Positions 1 to 8,306 of a stretch of 64,000 nucleotides of DNA are shown here, one piece after another. Made by a program: the position numbers and the translations under genes. The stretch covers positions 62,001-126,000 of the forward strand of contig CAWEYC010000025.1 in assembly GCA_963813195.1 (NCBI GenBank), given 5' to 3'. The notes beneath the pieces are model-generated. The model made no database searches and had not been told where the DNA came from. It saw only the letters and a program-made list of their open reading frames with translations. Within the stretch, counting starts at the first letter, position 1; each line of letters starts with the position of its first letter. This stretch comes from Roseiarcus sp963813195. Lineage in GTDB: Bacteria; Pseudomonadota; Alphaproteobacteria; Rhizobiales; Beijerinckiaceae.

Positions 1-293
1 GTCCAGAGCCGGGCGGCCTGTTCGTCGAGTGTCAGCCGGTAGAGCGGCGGCGGGATCGACACCCAGGCGCGCTCGATCCGGTTCTCGTCCATCCAGGCGA
101 CCAGAGCCTCGGCGCGATAGACGGATTTTACGGCGAGCGTGTAGCCGTCGATCGTGAGCGCGCCGGCAGCCTCGCTCCATGTGACGCCCGGGATGCCGGG
201 CAAGCGGTCGACCAATACCGGGGCGAGGTGAGCGTGGACATCGAGGGCAATGCGCGCGCGCCGGCCCGGGTCGGGCGCGGAAGAGTTCGTCAT
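1..293 (-). CDS. Amidohydrolase family protein, N-terminal part (runs off the window)
   Basis: The gene starts at 293 and continues past the window edge, so only about 97 residues are visible. They read as the start of a TIM-barrel metal-dependent amidohydrolase: a short leader, then ALDVHAHLAP at about residues 16-25, whose H-x-H supplies two metal ligands in the amidohydrolase-2/ACMSD family. Its ATG overlaps the TGA of the upstream aldehyde dehydrogenase gene by 4 bp (ATGA), so it is translationally coupled and is the last visible gene of the operon. The family hydrolyses or decarboxylates small cyclic or aromatic acids. The substrate cannot be told from this fragment. Confidence 0.75.
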   Translation of the reverse strand, partial: MTNSSAPDPGRRARIALDVHAHLAPVLVDRLPGIPGVTWSEAAGALTIDGYTLAVKSVYRAEALVAWMDENRIERAWVSIPPPLYRLTLDEQAARLW

Positions 294-1726
294 GACGCGT
301 ACCCCATGATTGCCTTTACCTCGAGGAATTCGTTGAGGCCCCATGCGCCCCATTCGCGTCCGTTGCCGGATTGCTTGTGGCCGCCAAACGGGGCGCCGCG
401 GTCGAGCGGGGGATAGTTGATGTGCACGTTGCCGGCTCGGATCCGGCGCGCCACTCGACGCGCCCGCTCCAGATCGCCCGATTGCACATAAGCCGAGAGG
501 CCGTAGGGTGTATCGTTGGCGATCGCGACGGCTTCGTCTTCATTGCGATAAGGCAAGATCGACAGGACCGGGCCGAAAATCTCGTCGCGCGCGATCGCCA
601 TCTCCGGCCGGACATCGGCGAAGATGGTGGGCCGGACATAGTAGCCGCGCTCGAACCCGTCCGGGCGCCCCGGTCCGCCCGCCACCAGCGTCGCGCCCTC
701 GGCGATGCCGCGTTCGATCAGGCGCTGCACCTTCTCGAATTGCGCGGCGTTGACGAGCGGTCCGAGCGCCGTGCCCTCGGCTTCGGGATGGCCGACCTTG
801 TAGGTCGCGGCGGCCTCCCTTGCAAAGGCGACGACTTCGTCCTGCCTTTCCGCGGGGACCAGCAGCCGGGTCGCGGCGCTACAGGACTGGCCGGAATTGC
901 TGAAGCAGCGGGCGACGCCGAGCTCGACACAACGTTTGAAGTCCGCATCGGGCAGAAGGATGTTCGGCGATTTGCCGCCGAGTTCCTGAGCCACCCGCTT
1001 CACCGTGTCGGCTGCGGCCTTCGCGACGAGTACGCCGGCCCGCGTCGAGCCGGTGATCGACACCATATCGACATCGGGATGCGCGGCGAGCGCCGCGCCG
1101 ACGCCCGCCCCATCGCCGTTCACGAGATTGAACACGCCCGCCGGCAACCCGGCCCCGTCGATGATCTCGGCGATGATGATTGCGCTCAATGGCGCGACTT
1201 CGCTCGGCTTCAAGACCATCGTGCATCCCGCCGCCAGGGCGGGGGCGACCTTGCAGACAATCTGGTTGACCGGCCAGTTCCAAGGCGTGATCAGCGCGCA
1301 GACGCCAATCGGCTCCCGGGTGATCAGCGTCCGACCCTGGGGTGTGTCGAACTCGAACTTCTCCAGCACGCGGATCATCTCGTTCAGATGATTGGGGCCG
1401 CTCGCAACCTGAGCGTTCAGCGCGAAGGCGAGGGGCGCACCCATCTCCCGCGAAATTATGCGGGCCAGTTCCTCCCGCCGCCTCTCGAAGCCCTCCGCGA
1501 TCCGCCGCAGCAAAATGATGCGCTCGTCACGGCTGGTCAGCGCGAAGGAAGGGAAGGCGCGGCGAGCCGCCGCGACCGCCTTGTCGACGTCGGCTCCAGC
1601 GCCGATCGCCACCTCGGCGAAGGCGGCTTCAGTCGCAGGATTGATGACGGCGATCATTCGCGGCTCGACGGGGTCGACCCAGCGGCCGTCGATGTAGAAT
1701 TGCTTCGAATGGTCCATGTCGAACAT
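290..1726 (-). CDS. Aldehyde dehydrogenase family protein
   Basis: A full-length NAD(P)-dependent aldehyde dehydrogenase of 478 aa. Visible motifs are ITPWNWPVNQ (substrate/cofactor loop), MVLKPSEVAP, the Rossmann GSTRAG, the general-base Glu in QELGGKSPNI, the catalytic Cys in NSGQSCSAATR, and EEIFGPVLS near the C-terminus. It should oxidise an aldehyde to the acid in the cytoplasm. I chose the start at 1726 (MFDMDHSKQ) because GAGGAG lies just upstream; the internal Met at 1717 is an alternative. It lies 31 bp downstream of the dipeptidase gene in the same operon and overlaps the amidohydrolase start. The physiological aldehyde is unknown. Confidence 0.93.
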   Translation of the reverse strand: MFDMDHSKQFYIDGRWVDPVEPRMIAVINPATEAAFAEVAIGAGADVDKAVAAARRAFPSFALTSRDERIILLRRIAEGFERRREELARIISREMGAPLAFALNAQVASGPNHLNEMIRVLEKFEFDTPQGRTLITREPIGVCALITPWNWPVNQIVCKVAPALAAGCTMVLKPSEVAPLSAIIIAEIIDGAGLPAGVFNLVNGDGAGVGAALAAHPDVDMVSITGSTRAGVLVAKAAADTVKRVAQELGGKSPNILLPDADFKRCVELGVARCFSNSGQSCSAATRLLVPAERQDEVVAFAREAAATYKVGHPEAEGTALGPLVNAAQFEKVQRLIERGIAEGATLVAGGPGRPDGFERGYYVRPTIFADVRPEMAIARDEIFGPVLSILPYRNEDEAVAIANDTPYGLSAYVQSGDLERARRVARRIRAGNVHINYPPLDRGAPFGGHKQSGNGREWGAWGLNEFLEVKAIMGYAS

Positions 1727-1757
1727 CCATCTCCTCGGTGACTGGTCTTCGCTCGCC

Positions 1758-2789
1758 TCACGACATCGCGAGCACAGGGTCCGTTTGGACGAATCCCGCC
1801 GACGGCGCGGCGACCTGATTTCCTTTGCGGAACACCTCGCCATAGAGGCGCAGCCAGTTGCCGCTCGTGATCTTCTCCACTTCGTCCGGCGCGAAGCCTG
1901 CGGCGCGCAATCCGTCCGGCAACAGGCCGAGATGGTGGACTTCAGTGAACCAAGCCGGCGGCGGGGCCTTGCCTGGCCGGGCCGCGGACGCGGCGCCATA
2001 GTCGACGCCGCGCGTCCATCGCCCCATGCGCATCCAGTCATAGTCCGGCTTGGTGAAGTTGTGGCTGCGATCGGTTCCGATCGCGACATGGTCGACGCCG
2101 ATGAGCTCGGCCGTTCTCGCGACCATCTCGCACCAGGCCTGGAGAGAACTGCTGTAGTGATCGCCCGCGATGTTGCGATAGGTGGCGCAGCCAAGCACGC
2201 CGCCGCTCTCCGCCAGCGCTTTCAGCACGTCATCGGTTTTGTTGCGTTTGTGCGGGAAGAGGCTGTCGGGATTGGCGTGCGTGATCGCGACGGGCTTCTG
2301 CGAGCATTTGATGGCGTCGAGCGTCGTGCGATTGCCGACGTGGGACAGATCGACGAGAACGCCGGCGCGGTTCATTTCCAAGACGACTTCCCTACCGAAA
2401 CGGGCGAGACCGGAATCCTCCGCCTCGTAGCAACTGGCGCCGAGCTCGTTCTGATTGTTGTAGGTCAATTGGATCACGCGGACGCCGAGTTCGGCGAAGA
2501 GTTCGACGAACCGAATCCGCCCCTCGAGCAGATTGGAGTTCTGAAAGCCGAGGATGATGGCCGTCCGTCCCGATGCCGCGGCAGTCTCCATCTCGTCGAC
2601 GGTCGTCGCGATGGCGACGAGATCGCTGTTGGCGGCCACGAGATCGCGCCAGCGCGCCAGCGAATCGAGGGACTCGACGGTACCTTCCCAGAAGCCACAG
2701 GTAACGGTCACGCCGGCGACGTCGGCCTGGCGAAGCTCCTCGAAGATTTTGCGGTTGAAGTGGCCGCATTGCAGGCCGTCGATCAGCAT
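1758..2789 (-). CDS. Membrane dipeptidase (peptidase M19)-like protein
   Basis: A 343-aa protein of the M19 renal-dipeptidase fold. Recognisable parts are the SHVGNRTTLD segment with a metal-ligand His, the AITHANPDS segment with a second His, and GVDHVAIGTDRSHNF near the C-terminal Asp. The N-terminal H-x-D metal pair normal in M19 (DGHNDxP type) is replaced here by DGLQCGHF, so the binuclear zinc site may be altered. The start at 2789 is supported by GGAGAG six bases upstream. It sits between a LacI regulator and an aldehyde dehydrogenase in a catabolic operon, which suggests hydrolysis of an amide or lactam-like substrate rather than general peptide turnover; that is inference. Confidence 0.82.
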   Translation of the reverse strand: MLIDGLQCGHFNRKIFEELRQADVAGVTVTCGFWEGTVESLDSLARWRDLVAANSDLVAIATTVDEMETAAASGRTAIILGFQNSNLLEGRIRFVELFAELGVRVIQLTYNNQNELGASCYEAEDSGLARFGREVVLEMNRAGVLVDLSHVGNRTTLDAIKCSQKPVAITHANPDSLFPHKRNKTDDVLKALAESGGVLGCATYRNIAGDHYSSSLQAWCEMVARTAELIGVDHVAIGTDRSHNFTKPDYDWMRMGRWTRGVDYGAASAARPGKAPPPAWFTEVHHLGLLPDGLRAAGFAPDEVEKITSGNWLRLYGEVFRKGNQVAAPSAGFVQTDPVLAMS

Positions 2790-2868
2790 GGCGTCTCTCC
2801 TTTTCTTAATGCATTGTCCCGCGGAACGGACGCCGCCCCGCACGATGGAAGTGCTGGAGCCCTGTCGG

Positions 2869-3870
2869 TCAGGCGGACTGACGTATGACGAGCTTGGTTG
2901 GAATGGTCTGGCGCTCGACGATGGCCTGCTCGTCGAACTCGAAGAAACTCCCGACGGCGCGTGCGACCGCCTCGACGTCGAGCGATACCGTGGTCATCGA
3001 CGGACGAGAGAACACCCCCCAGGCGAGGCCGCCGAAACCGACGAAGGCGATGTCTTCAGGCACGCGCAGGCCACGGTCTGCCGCCGCCGCCATGCCGCCG
3101 AGCGCGAGTTCGTCGCTTGCCGCAAGCACGGCGCCGAACCGCGAGCCCTCGGCCAGCGCCTGCGCGACGGCCAGGTAGCCGGCATCGGCCCGGTAGCCCT
3201 CGGAAATATTCCAGACGAGCGCAGGCTCGGGATCCAGGCCATGCGCCCGCAGGGCATCGCGATAGCCGTCGTACCGCGCCCGGCCCACCGCCGACGTCTC
3301 GATGCGTCCGACGAAGGCGATCGGGCCTCTACCTCGGCGGATCAGATGCTCGGCCGCCGCGGCGGCTCCGCCGGCGTCGTCGTGAACGATCGAGCGGACG
3401 CCGAAATCCGTGAGATCCTGGCTGAGCGACAGAACATCGACACCGTTGTCCGACGCCGTCTGGATCAGCGGTTTCAGTTCGCGCATGTCCATGACATGCG
3501 GCAATGCGAGCAGGATGCCGCGCAAGCCGAGCAACGTCGCTTCCGCGAGGAGATGATGCAGCCGGTCCTCGCGGTGACCGAGATTGAACAGAAGCAGGTC
3601 GAGGCCGATCGCCTCGAGCTCGCTCTGCAGGCGCTTGGCGAGCCGCGCATAGATGCCTTGCTCGATGTCGCCCGTGACGAGCGCCACGGCGCGGCCGCGA
3701 CCGCTGCGCAAGCTGCGCGCCACGATGTTGGGCCGATAGCCTAGCAGTTGCACGGCATTGAGCACGCGCGCCTTGGTCTCGCTCGCAACGCGCACATGAC
3801 CCCCGATCACGCGGGACACCGTCGCCGCGGACACGCCGGCATGTCTGGCGACGTCGAGAACGCTCACCAT
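2869..3870 (-). CDS. LacI-family transcriptional regulator
   Basis: A 333-aa LacI/GalR regulator. The N-terminal helix-turn-helix reads VLDVARHAGVSAATVSRV, followed by the hinge helix near GYRPNIVARSLRSG. The rest is a periplasmic-binding-protein-like effector domain ending in FVGFGGLAWGVFSRPSMTTV. I chose the start at 3870 (MVSVLDVA); an in-frame ATG at 3897 would add nine residues and overlap the upstream FAD oxidoreductase. The gene is inside the operon it probably controls. Two LacI-type palindromes at 8234-8249 and 8255-8270, in front of the first gene, are the likely binding sites. The inducer is unknown and is presumably the imported substrate or a product. Confidence 0.92.
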   Translation of the reverse strand: MVSVLDVARHAGVSAATVSRVIGGHVRVASETKARVLNAVQLLGYRPNIVARSLRSGRGRAVALVTGDIEQGIYARLAKRLQSELEAIGLDLLLFNLGHREDRLHHLLAEATLLGLRGILLALPHVMDMRELKPLIQTASDNGVDVLSLSQDLTDFGVRSIVHDDAGGAAAAAEHLIRRGRGPIAFVGRIETSAVGRARYDGYRDALRAHGLDPEPALVWNISEGYRADAGYLAVAQALAEGSRFGAVLAASDELALGGMAAAADRGLRVPEDIAFVGFGGLAWGVFSRPSMTTVSLDVEAVARAVGSFFEFDEQAIVERQTIPTKLVIRQSA

Positions 3871-3880
3871 GGCCGATCCA

Positions 3881-5545
3881 TCATCGCGCCCCCGCATGGA
3901 TCGTCAGGCTTGCCTGGCCTTCCCGCAGGTCGCGCAGCACAACCTGGCTCGCATTGTGTCCGGCGATCCCCGATATGTAGTTGCCAGGCCAAGTCCCGTT
4001 GCCGCTGAGATAGAGGCCGCGCGTCGGCGTGCGATAGGCATGCAGGCCCGGCATCGGGCGCATCCAGAACATGTTGGACGGCAAGGTGTCGCCGTGGGTG
4101 ATGTTGGCCTCGACCAGGCCGAACTCCTTCTCGAACTGGGTCGGATCGATGATGCGGGTGTCGCTGATGAGGTCAGGCAAGCTCGGCATGTATTCGGCGA
4201 GCTTGGCGATGGCGCGTTTGGCGAAGACATCGCGCTGAGCAGCCCAATTTCCGTCGCGCAGATGATAGGGCGCGTTGCCGATGTTCAGACTGAGGACGTG
4301 CTTTCCGGCCGGGGCGAGCTCGGGCGAGGTCATCGACGGGCAAAGCCCCCAGATGACTGGCTTCTCCGACAGCCGCCCGAGCAGCATGTCGGTATGCGCC
4401 TCTTCGAGATAATCCAGCGTCGGCGCGATCCTGAATTGCGCGCAGGCGAGCTGTTCCGCTTCGCCGCGCGAGGCGGCTGCCGCGAAGCGCGGCATTCCGT
4501 CGAGAGCCAGCACGACCTTGAAGGCGCGCCCGCGCATCGATTTGCGCGCGACCTTCGGGATCAGTTCGTTCCAACCCAAGGGCTCGTCGAGCAGCGAGAC
4601 GACCGTCGTGCGCGGATTGATGGTCGAGACGACGATGGGGGCCTCGAATTCGTCGCCCGAGGCGGTGACGACGCCGCGCACGCGATCCCCGTCCGTCCGG
4701 ATCAGGGCGACCGGCTCGCTGGTCTTGATCTCGCCGCCATGCGCAACGACGCTCAGCCGGAGAGCCTCGATGATCGCTCCCATGCCGCCGACCGGCAGAC
4801 CCGTCGAGCCGCGCAATGGCATGAGGCGCGGATCCTGCTCGCCGCCCTCCCTGAGCGATGCGAGAGAGAGCGGCCGCATCATCAGATTGAACGGCGTCCC
4901 CGGCGTCGAGGGGGCGGCCTGGCCGCCGACGACGGCGAGCGGCGCGATCAGGGCCTTCGTTTCGGGCGCGAGTTCGAACTCTTCCATGAGATCGCGGACG
5001 CTGCCGAAAAAGATGCGGCTGAATGCTTCCTGGTCTTCGAGCCGGGTGAGATTGCGGACGAGGTGCTGCAAGGATGGCGGCGTGTCGAAGATCGAGATGC
5101 CCAACCGGTCGGCGAAGCGCTGGAGATAGGCGAAGAAGGCGTCGTAACGGGCGGCCTCGCCCGGCGCATAGGTCTCGATCTGCGCCTGATTCAAGGCCGG
5201 CGTCCGCCAGCCGACATAAAGCCTCCCGCCGTCCAATGGCTGAACCAGCGTCGGGTCGGGCCGCACGAAGCGCAGCCCGTAATGCTCGAGCTCGAGTTCG
5301 CGCACGATCTTCGGCTCGAGCGAGCCCGGCGAGTTCGCGATCGTCGAGAAGTACCCCGGCATGAACTCGACGGTGGCGGCCGGTCCGCCAAGTCGCGGGC
5401 TCGCCTCGACCACCAGCGTCTTCAGCCCGGAACGGCCGAGATAGGCGGCGACCACCAGACCGTTATGACCGCCGCCCACCACGATCGCGTCGTAACGTCC
5501 GCCGGACCGGGAGCGGGTGGGCGGCATGGGCCACGCCGTGTTCAT
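3881..5545 (-). CDS. NAD(P)/FAD-dependent oxidoreductase (CrtI/PYROXD2-like)
   Basis: A 554-aa flavoprotein of the phytoene-desaturase-like amine oxidase superfamily. The N-terminus carries the FAD dinucleotide-binding motif VVGGGHNGLVVAAYLGRSG followed by the Glu in VVEASPRLGG. The C-terminus has LYLSGNGTWPGNYISGIAGH, the typical second FAD contact. There is no carotenoid gene nearby, so a carotenoid role is unlikely. Within this operon it more plausibly oxidises or desaturates a small amine or alicyclic substrate (inference). Its ATG overlaps the TGA of the binding-protein gene by 4 bp, and the LacI gene follows 10 bp after its stop. Confidence 0.85.
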   Translation of the reverse strand: MNTAWPMPPTRSRSGGRYDAIVVGGGHNGLVVAAYLGRSGLKTLVVEASPRLGGPAATVEFMPGYFSTIANSPGSLEPKIVRELELEHYGLRFVRPDPTLVQPLDGGRLYVGWRTPALNQAQIETYAPGEAARYDAFFAYLQRFADRLGISIFDTPPSLQHLVRNLTRLEDQEAFSRIFFGSVRDLMEEFELAPETKALIAPLAVVGGQAAPSTPGTPFNLMMRPLSLASLREGGEQDPRLMPLRGSTGLPVGGMGAIIEALRLSVVAHGGEIKTSEPVALIRTDGDRVRGVVTASGDEFEAPIVVSTINPRTTVVSLLDEPLGWNELIPKVARKSMRGRAFKVVLALDGMPRFAAAASRGEAEQLACAQFRIAPTLDYLEEAHTDMLLGRLSEKPVIWGLCPSMTSPELAPAGKHVLSLNIGNAPYHLRDGNWAAQRDVFAKRAIAKLAEYMPSLPDLISDTRIIDPTQFEKEFGLVEANITHGDTLPSNMFWMRPMPGLHAYRTPTRGLYLSGNGTWPGNYISGIAGHNASQVVLRDLREGQASLTIHAGAR

Positions 5546-6543
5546 TGCGGCACGAAGTCGTTGGTGTAGAAAGCCGCTGCCGTCTTGTCCGCGGGGATGT
5601 CGCCCACCGATTGCAGCGTGGCGATGAGCTTGGTCCATTCGCCCTGCGTCTGGAGACCCCAGCGGGCGTCGGCAGGCGGCGTTGAAAGCGCCATGAGGTG
5701 GTTGAAGTAATCCACGCAGCGGGCAATCGTGCCGGCGAGGTGCACCTTGGATCGCATCAGTTCGCAGGCCGCCTTCGGGTCGCGCACGGCTTCCGCGAAG
5801 CCGCGTTTTGTCGCGGCGAGGAATTTCCTGGCGACGTCGGGATTCTTGGCGAGGAAGGCGGTGTTCGCCGCGAAGCCGAAGCCGAGCAGCGGCACGCCGA
5901 AATCGCTGAGCTGCATGGTCTCCGGCTGCTGGTTGGTGGCGCTGATGTAGGCGTCGTAGGCGGGACTGTCGCCGCTGACCACATCGATGGAGCCGCCAAA
6001 CAACGCGGCTGTCTTGGCGTTCGAATCGAGCGAGATGACGTTGAGATCGCCTTCCGTCATCCCGTTGGCCTTGGCGAAGATGCGTAGGCTGAGCGCGTCC
6101 GACCCGCCGGGAGTGCTGCCTATTTTCAGGCCCTTCAGCGATTTCGGGCCATCGAGCTTGACCTTGCCCTCGATGCCGATGAAGGCCGCCGCGGTCTTGT
6201 GCTGGTAGAGCCCGATGACCTTGATAGGCGCGCCCTTGCCGATCAATTCGGCGGCGTTGGTGACATTGAGATGGGCGATGTCGAAGCTGCCTTGCGACAG
6301 GAGCAAGGCGGTGGTGGCCGAGCCGCGGCCTTGCTCGATCGTGACGTCGAGACCGGCGTCGGCGTAGAAGCCGCGATCCTGCGCGATCAGGAAAGGGGCG
6401 TGATAGGGCAGCCAAGCCCAGTCGAGCAGAACCTTCACCGGGGTTGCGGCCGATGCCGGCGCGATGCCGACGCACAGGCTCAGCGCCACGGCTTTCATGA
6501 GATTGCGCGGGCTCGCCAGCCAGCCGGCAATATCGATGATCAC
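5542..6543 (-). CDS. ABC transporter substrate-binding protein (NMT1/THI5-like)
   Basis: A 333-aa periplasmic binding protein of the NMT1/THI5/SsuA type. A hydrophobic signal segment (KAVALSLCVGIAPASA) leads into VKVLLDWAWLPYHAPFLIAQ, the characteristic start of this fold, with DRGFYADAGLDVTI and STPGGSDALSLRIF later. The family captures pyrimidine-like, sulfonate or other small organic ligands. The GTG at 6543 has GGGAG seven bases upstream; the ATG at 6498 would give a more classical signal peptide and is an alternative. It is encoded between its permease and the FAD oxidoreductase. The specificity is not evident. Confidence 0.88.
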   Translation of the reverse strand: MIIDIAGWLASPRNLMKAVALSLCVGIAPASAATPVKVLLDWAWLPYHAPFLIAQDRGFYADAGLDVTIEQGRGSATTALLLSQGSFDIAHLNVTNAAELIGKGAPIKVIGLYQHKTAAAFIGIEGKVKLDGPKSLKGLKIGSTPGGSDALSLRIFAKANGMTEGDLNVISLDSNAKTAALFGGSIDVVSGDSPAYDAYISATNQQPETMQLSDFGVPLLGFGFAANTAFLAKNPDVARKFLAATKRGFAEAVRDPKAACELMRSKVHLAGTIARCVDYFNHLMALSTPPADARWGLQTQGEWTKLIATLQSVGDIPADKTAAAFYTNDFVPQ

Positions 6544-6559
6544 ATCAAGCTCCCATGGC

Positions 6560-7408
6560 TCAGACGTTGGCGCCGCGAAACGGGGATGACGCGCGCTGGC
6601 TTGGATGCCATGGCAGGATGCGGCGCTCGCCCCATTCCGCGAGGCGCCAGACGAGCACGCCGAAGATGGAAAACACCGTCACCGCCGCGAATGCGAGGGA
6701 GGTGTCCATGTCGCCGACGGCCCGGATCAGGAGATGGCCGAGACCTTGGTTCGAGGCGACGAATTCGCCGATGACCGCCCCGACCGGCGCCAACGTGACC
6801 GCAAGCTTGACGCCAGCGCAGATGCTGGGCAGGGCGCTGGGAAACTGCACCTTGCGCAGGACCTGGGACGGCGTCGCCCCCATGGCGCGCACGAGCAGAA
6901 GCTGTTCGGGGTCCGCCGATTTCAGGCCGGCGACCGTGCTCACGATCACCGGAAAGAAGGTGAAGGCGACGACGAAGAACATCTCGCTCCGCAAGCCGAA
7001 ACCGAACCAGACCAGGAAGAGCGGCGCGACGACGACTTTCGGGATGGCGTGAGCGACGACGAGCCAAGGCGTCAGCATCCTGTCGACGAGCCGGGAGGAC
7101 GAGATCGCGGCCCCCGCGACGAGACCCAGGACGACCGCCATGACGAGACCAAGCGCTGCGGCGAGCGTCGTTATCGCCAACTGACTGAGGAGATAGGACC
7201 ATTGCGCGACGATGGTCACCATCACGGCCGACGGCGCGGGGAGAACATAGGCCGGCACGTGGAAGGCGCGCACGAGTCCTTCCCATAGTCCAAGCCCAAT
7301 CGCGCCGCTGACGAGCGGCCAGAGCAGGCCCACGACCAAACTGCCCAAAGGTCGAGGCGCCATGGCGCCTTTGGCCGTTTTGGCGCTTCGCCACGCCACC
7401 GCGCTCAT
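6560..7408 (-). CDS. ABC transporter permease (SsuC/TauC/ThiX type)
   Basis: A 282-aa inner-membrane permease with about six hydrophobic segments. It has the BPD-type EAA loop (LLLVRAMGATPSQVLRKVQFPSALPSI, about residues 172-198) that docks on the ATPase. It belongs to the nitrate/sulfonate/taurine/pyrimidine-precursor importer group. Its ATG overlaps the TGA of the ATPase gene (ATGA), and the binding-protein gene follows 16 bp downstream, so the three make one importer. Confidence 0.92.
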   Translation of the reverse strand: MSAVAWRSAKTAKGAMAPRPLGSLVVGLLWPLVSGAIGLGLWEGLVRAFHVPAYVLPAPSAVMVTIVAQWSYLLSQLAITTLAAALGLVMAVVLGLVAGAAISSSRLVDRMLTPWLVVAHAIPKVVVAPLFLVWFGFGLRSEMFFVVAFTFFPVIVSTVAGLKSADPEQLLLVRAMGATPSQVLRKVQFPSALPSICAGVKLAVTLAPVGAVIGEFVASNQGLGHLLIRAVGDMDTSLAFAAVTVFSIFGVLVWRLAEWGERRILPWHPSQRASSPFRGANV

Positions 7409-8208
7409 CCCTCCAGAACCCCCGTTTTCTCGAAGTGTTCGCGAATCCGGCGGCCGATGGCGGTGAACTCGTTGGTTTCCCGCAGCGCGAGCCGCCGTGA
7501 CCGCCCGAACGGCACCTTGATGTCATCGAGGATCGCGCCCGGACGGCCCGACATGACGAGCACCCGGTCGGCGCAGAATATCGCTTCAGCAATGCTGTGC
7601 GTGATCAGCAGCGTCGTCACGCTCTCGGTGCTCTGCACCTGTTGCAGGAGGATGTTCATCTGGTCGCGCGAGAGCGCGTCGAGGGCGCTGAAGGGCTCGT
7701 CCATGAAGAGCATGGCCGGCTTCGTCAGAAGGGCCCTGGCGATCGCGACCCGCTGCCGCATGCCGCCGGATAGCTGCCACGGATAGGCGCCCGAGAAATC
7801 GCCGACGTCGAACTTGGTCAGAAGCGTCATGGCGCGCGCTTGCAGCCCCGTGAGGCCCTTGATCTCGGCGGGAAGGAGGACGTTCTCCAATACGCTCCGC
7901 CATTCGAGCAGCAGGTCCCGCTGGAAGACGATGCCGATGTCGGGAACCGGGCCGGCGACCCTGCGGCCGCCGATGTGGATTTCGCCGTCCGTCGGCGCGT
8001 CCAGCCCGGCGATCAGCCGCAGCAGGCTGCTCTTGCCGCAACCGCTCGGTCCGACGATGCTGACGGCGTCTCCAGACCGGAACTCGATGCTCAATGGCGC
8101 GATGGCGCGAACTCCACCGGCGTAGATCTTTTCGACCTTGTCGAGCCGGATTGACTGTCCGACCGTCCTCTCTGCATTCTTATCGCCGCTCGGTGGGGTG
8201 GCAGTCAT
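7405..8208 (-). CDS. ABC transporter ATP-binding protein (SsuB/TauB type)
   Basis: A 267-aa ATPase with Walker A GPSGCGKS (about residues 53-60), signature LSGGMRQRVAIARAL, Walker B AMLFMDEPFSALD and a switch His in LLITHSIAEA. It energises the adjacent permease. It is the first gene of the minus-strand operon: two LacI operators lie 26-62 bp upstream and an insertion sequence begins 98 bp upstream. No strong ribosome-binding site precedes the ATG at 8208, but no better in-frame start is seen. Confidence 0.93.
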   Translation of the reverse strand: MTATPPSGDKNAERTVGQSIRLDKVEKIYAGGVRAIAPLSIEFRSGDAVSIVGPSGCGKSSLLRLIAGLDAPTDGEIHIGGRRVAGPVPDIGIVFQRDLLLEWRSVLENVLLPAEIKGLTGLQARAMTLLTKFDVGDFSGAYPWQLSGGMRQRVAIARALLTKPAMLFMDEPFSALDALSRDQMNILLQQVQSTESVTTLLITHSIAEAIFCADRVLVMSGRPGAILDDIKVPFGRSRRLALRETNEFTAIGRRIREHFEKTGVLEG

Positions 8209-8233
8209 GCAAGATGGCTCGAAATCTCTTTAC

Positions 8234-8270
8234 ATGATAACGTTTTCATAGCCCATGAGAACGTTTTCAC
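8234..8270. promoter_or_regulatory. Twin LacI-type operators upstream of the catabolic operon
   Basis: Two near-identical 16-bp palindromes, ATGATAACGTTTTCAT (8234-8249) and ATGAGAACGTTTTCAC (8255-8270). Both are centred on AACGTT, the CpG-centred layout typical of LacI/GalR operators. Their centres are 21 bp apart, two helical turns, so two dimers could bind the same face. They lie directly before the ATPase gene of an operon that encodes its own LacI regulator. Assignment of that regulator is inference. Confidence 0.72.
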
Positions 8271-8289
8271 AAAGCGTTTTGCCTGTCAA

Positions 8290-8306
8290 GGGCGGCCTCC
8301 AATTTG
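8290..8306. repeat. Target-site duplication, left copy
   Basis: The 17-bp sequence GGGCGGCCTCCAATTTG abuts the left end of the insertion sequence and is repeated exactly at 9729-9745 on the right. Removing the element and one copy restores a continuous sequence, as expected for a transposition target duplication. Confidence 0.85.

Noticed and set aside
3881..5545. Carotenoid phytoene desaturase
   Set aside because: The FAD fold matches, but there is no other carotenoid gene and the gene is embedded in an importer/catabolic operon, so a carotenoid role is unlikely.
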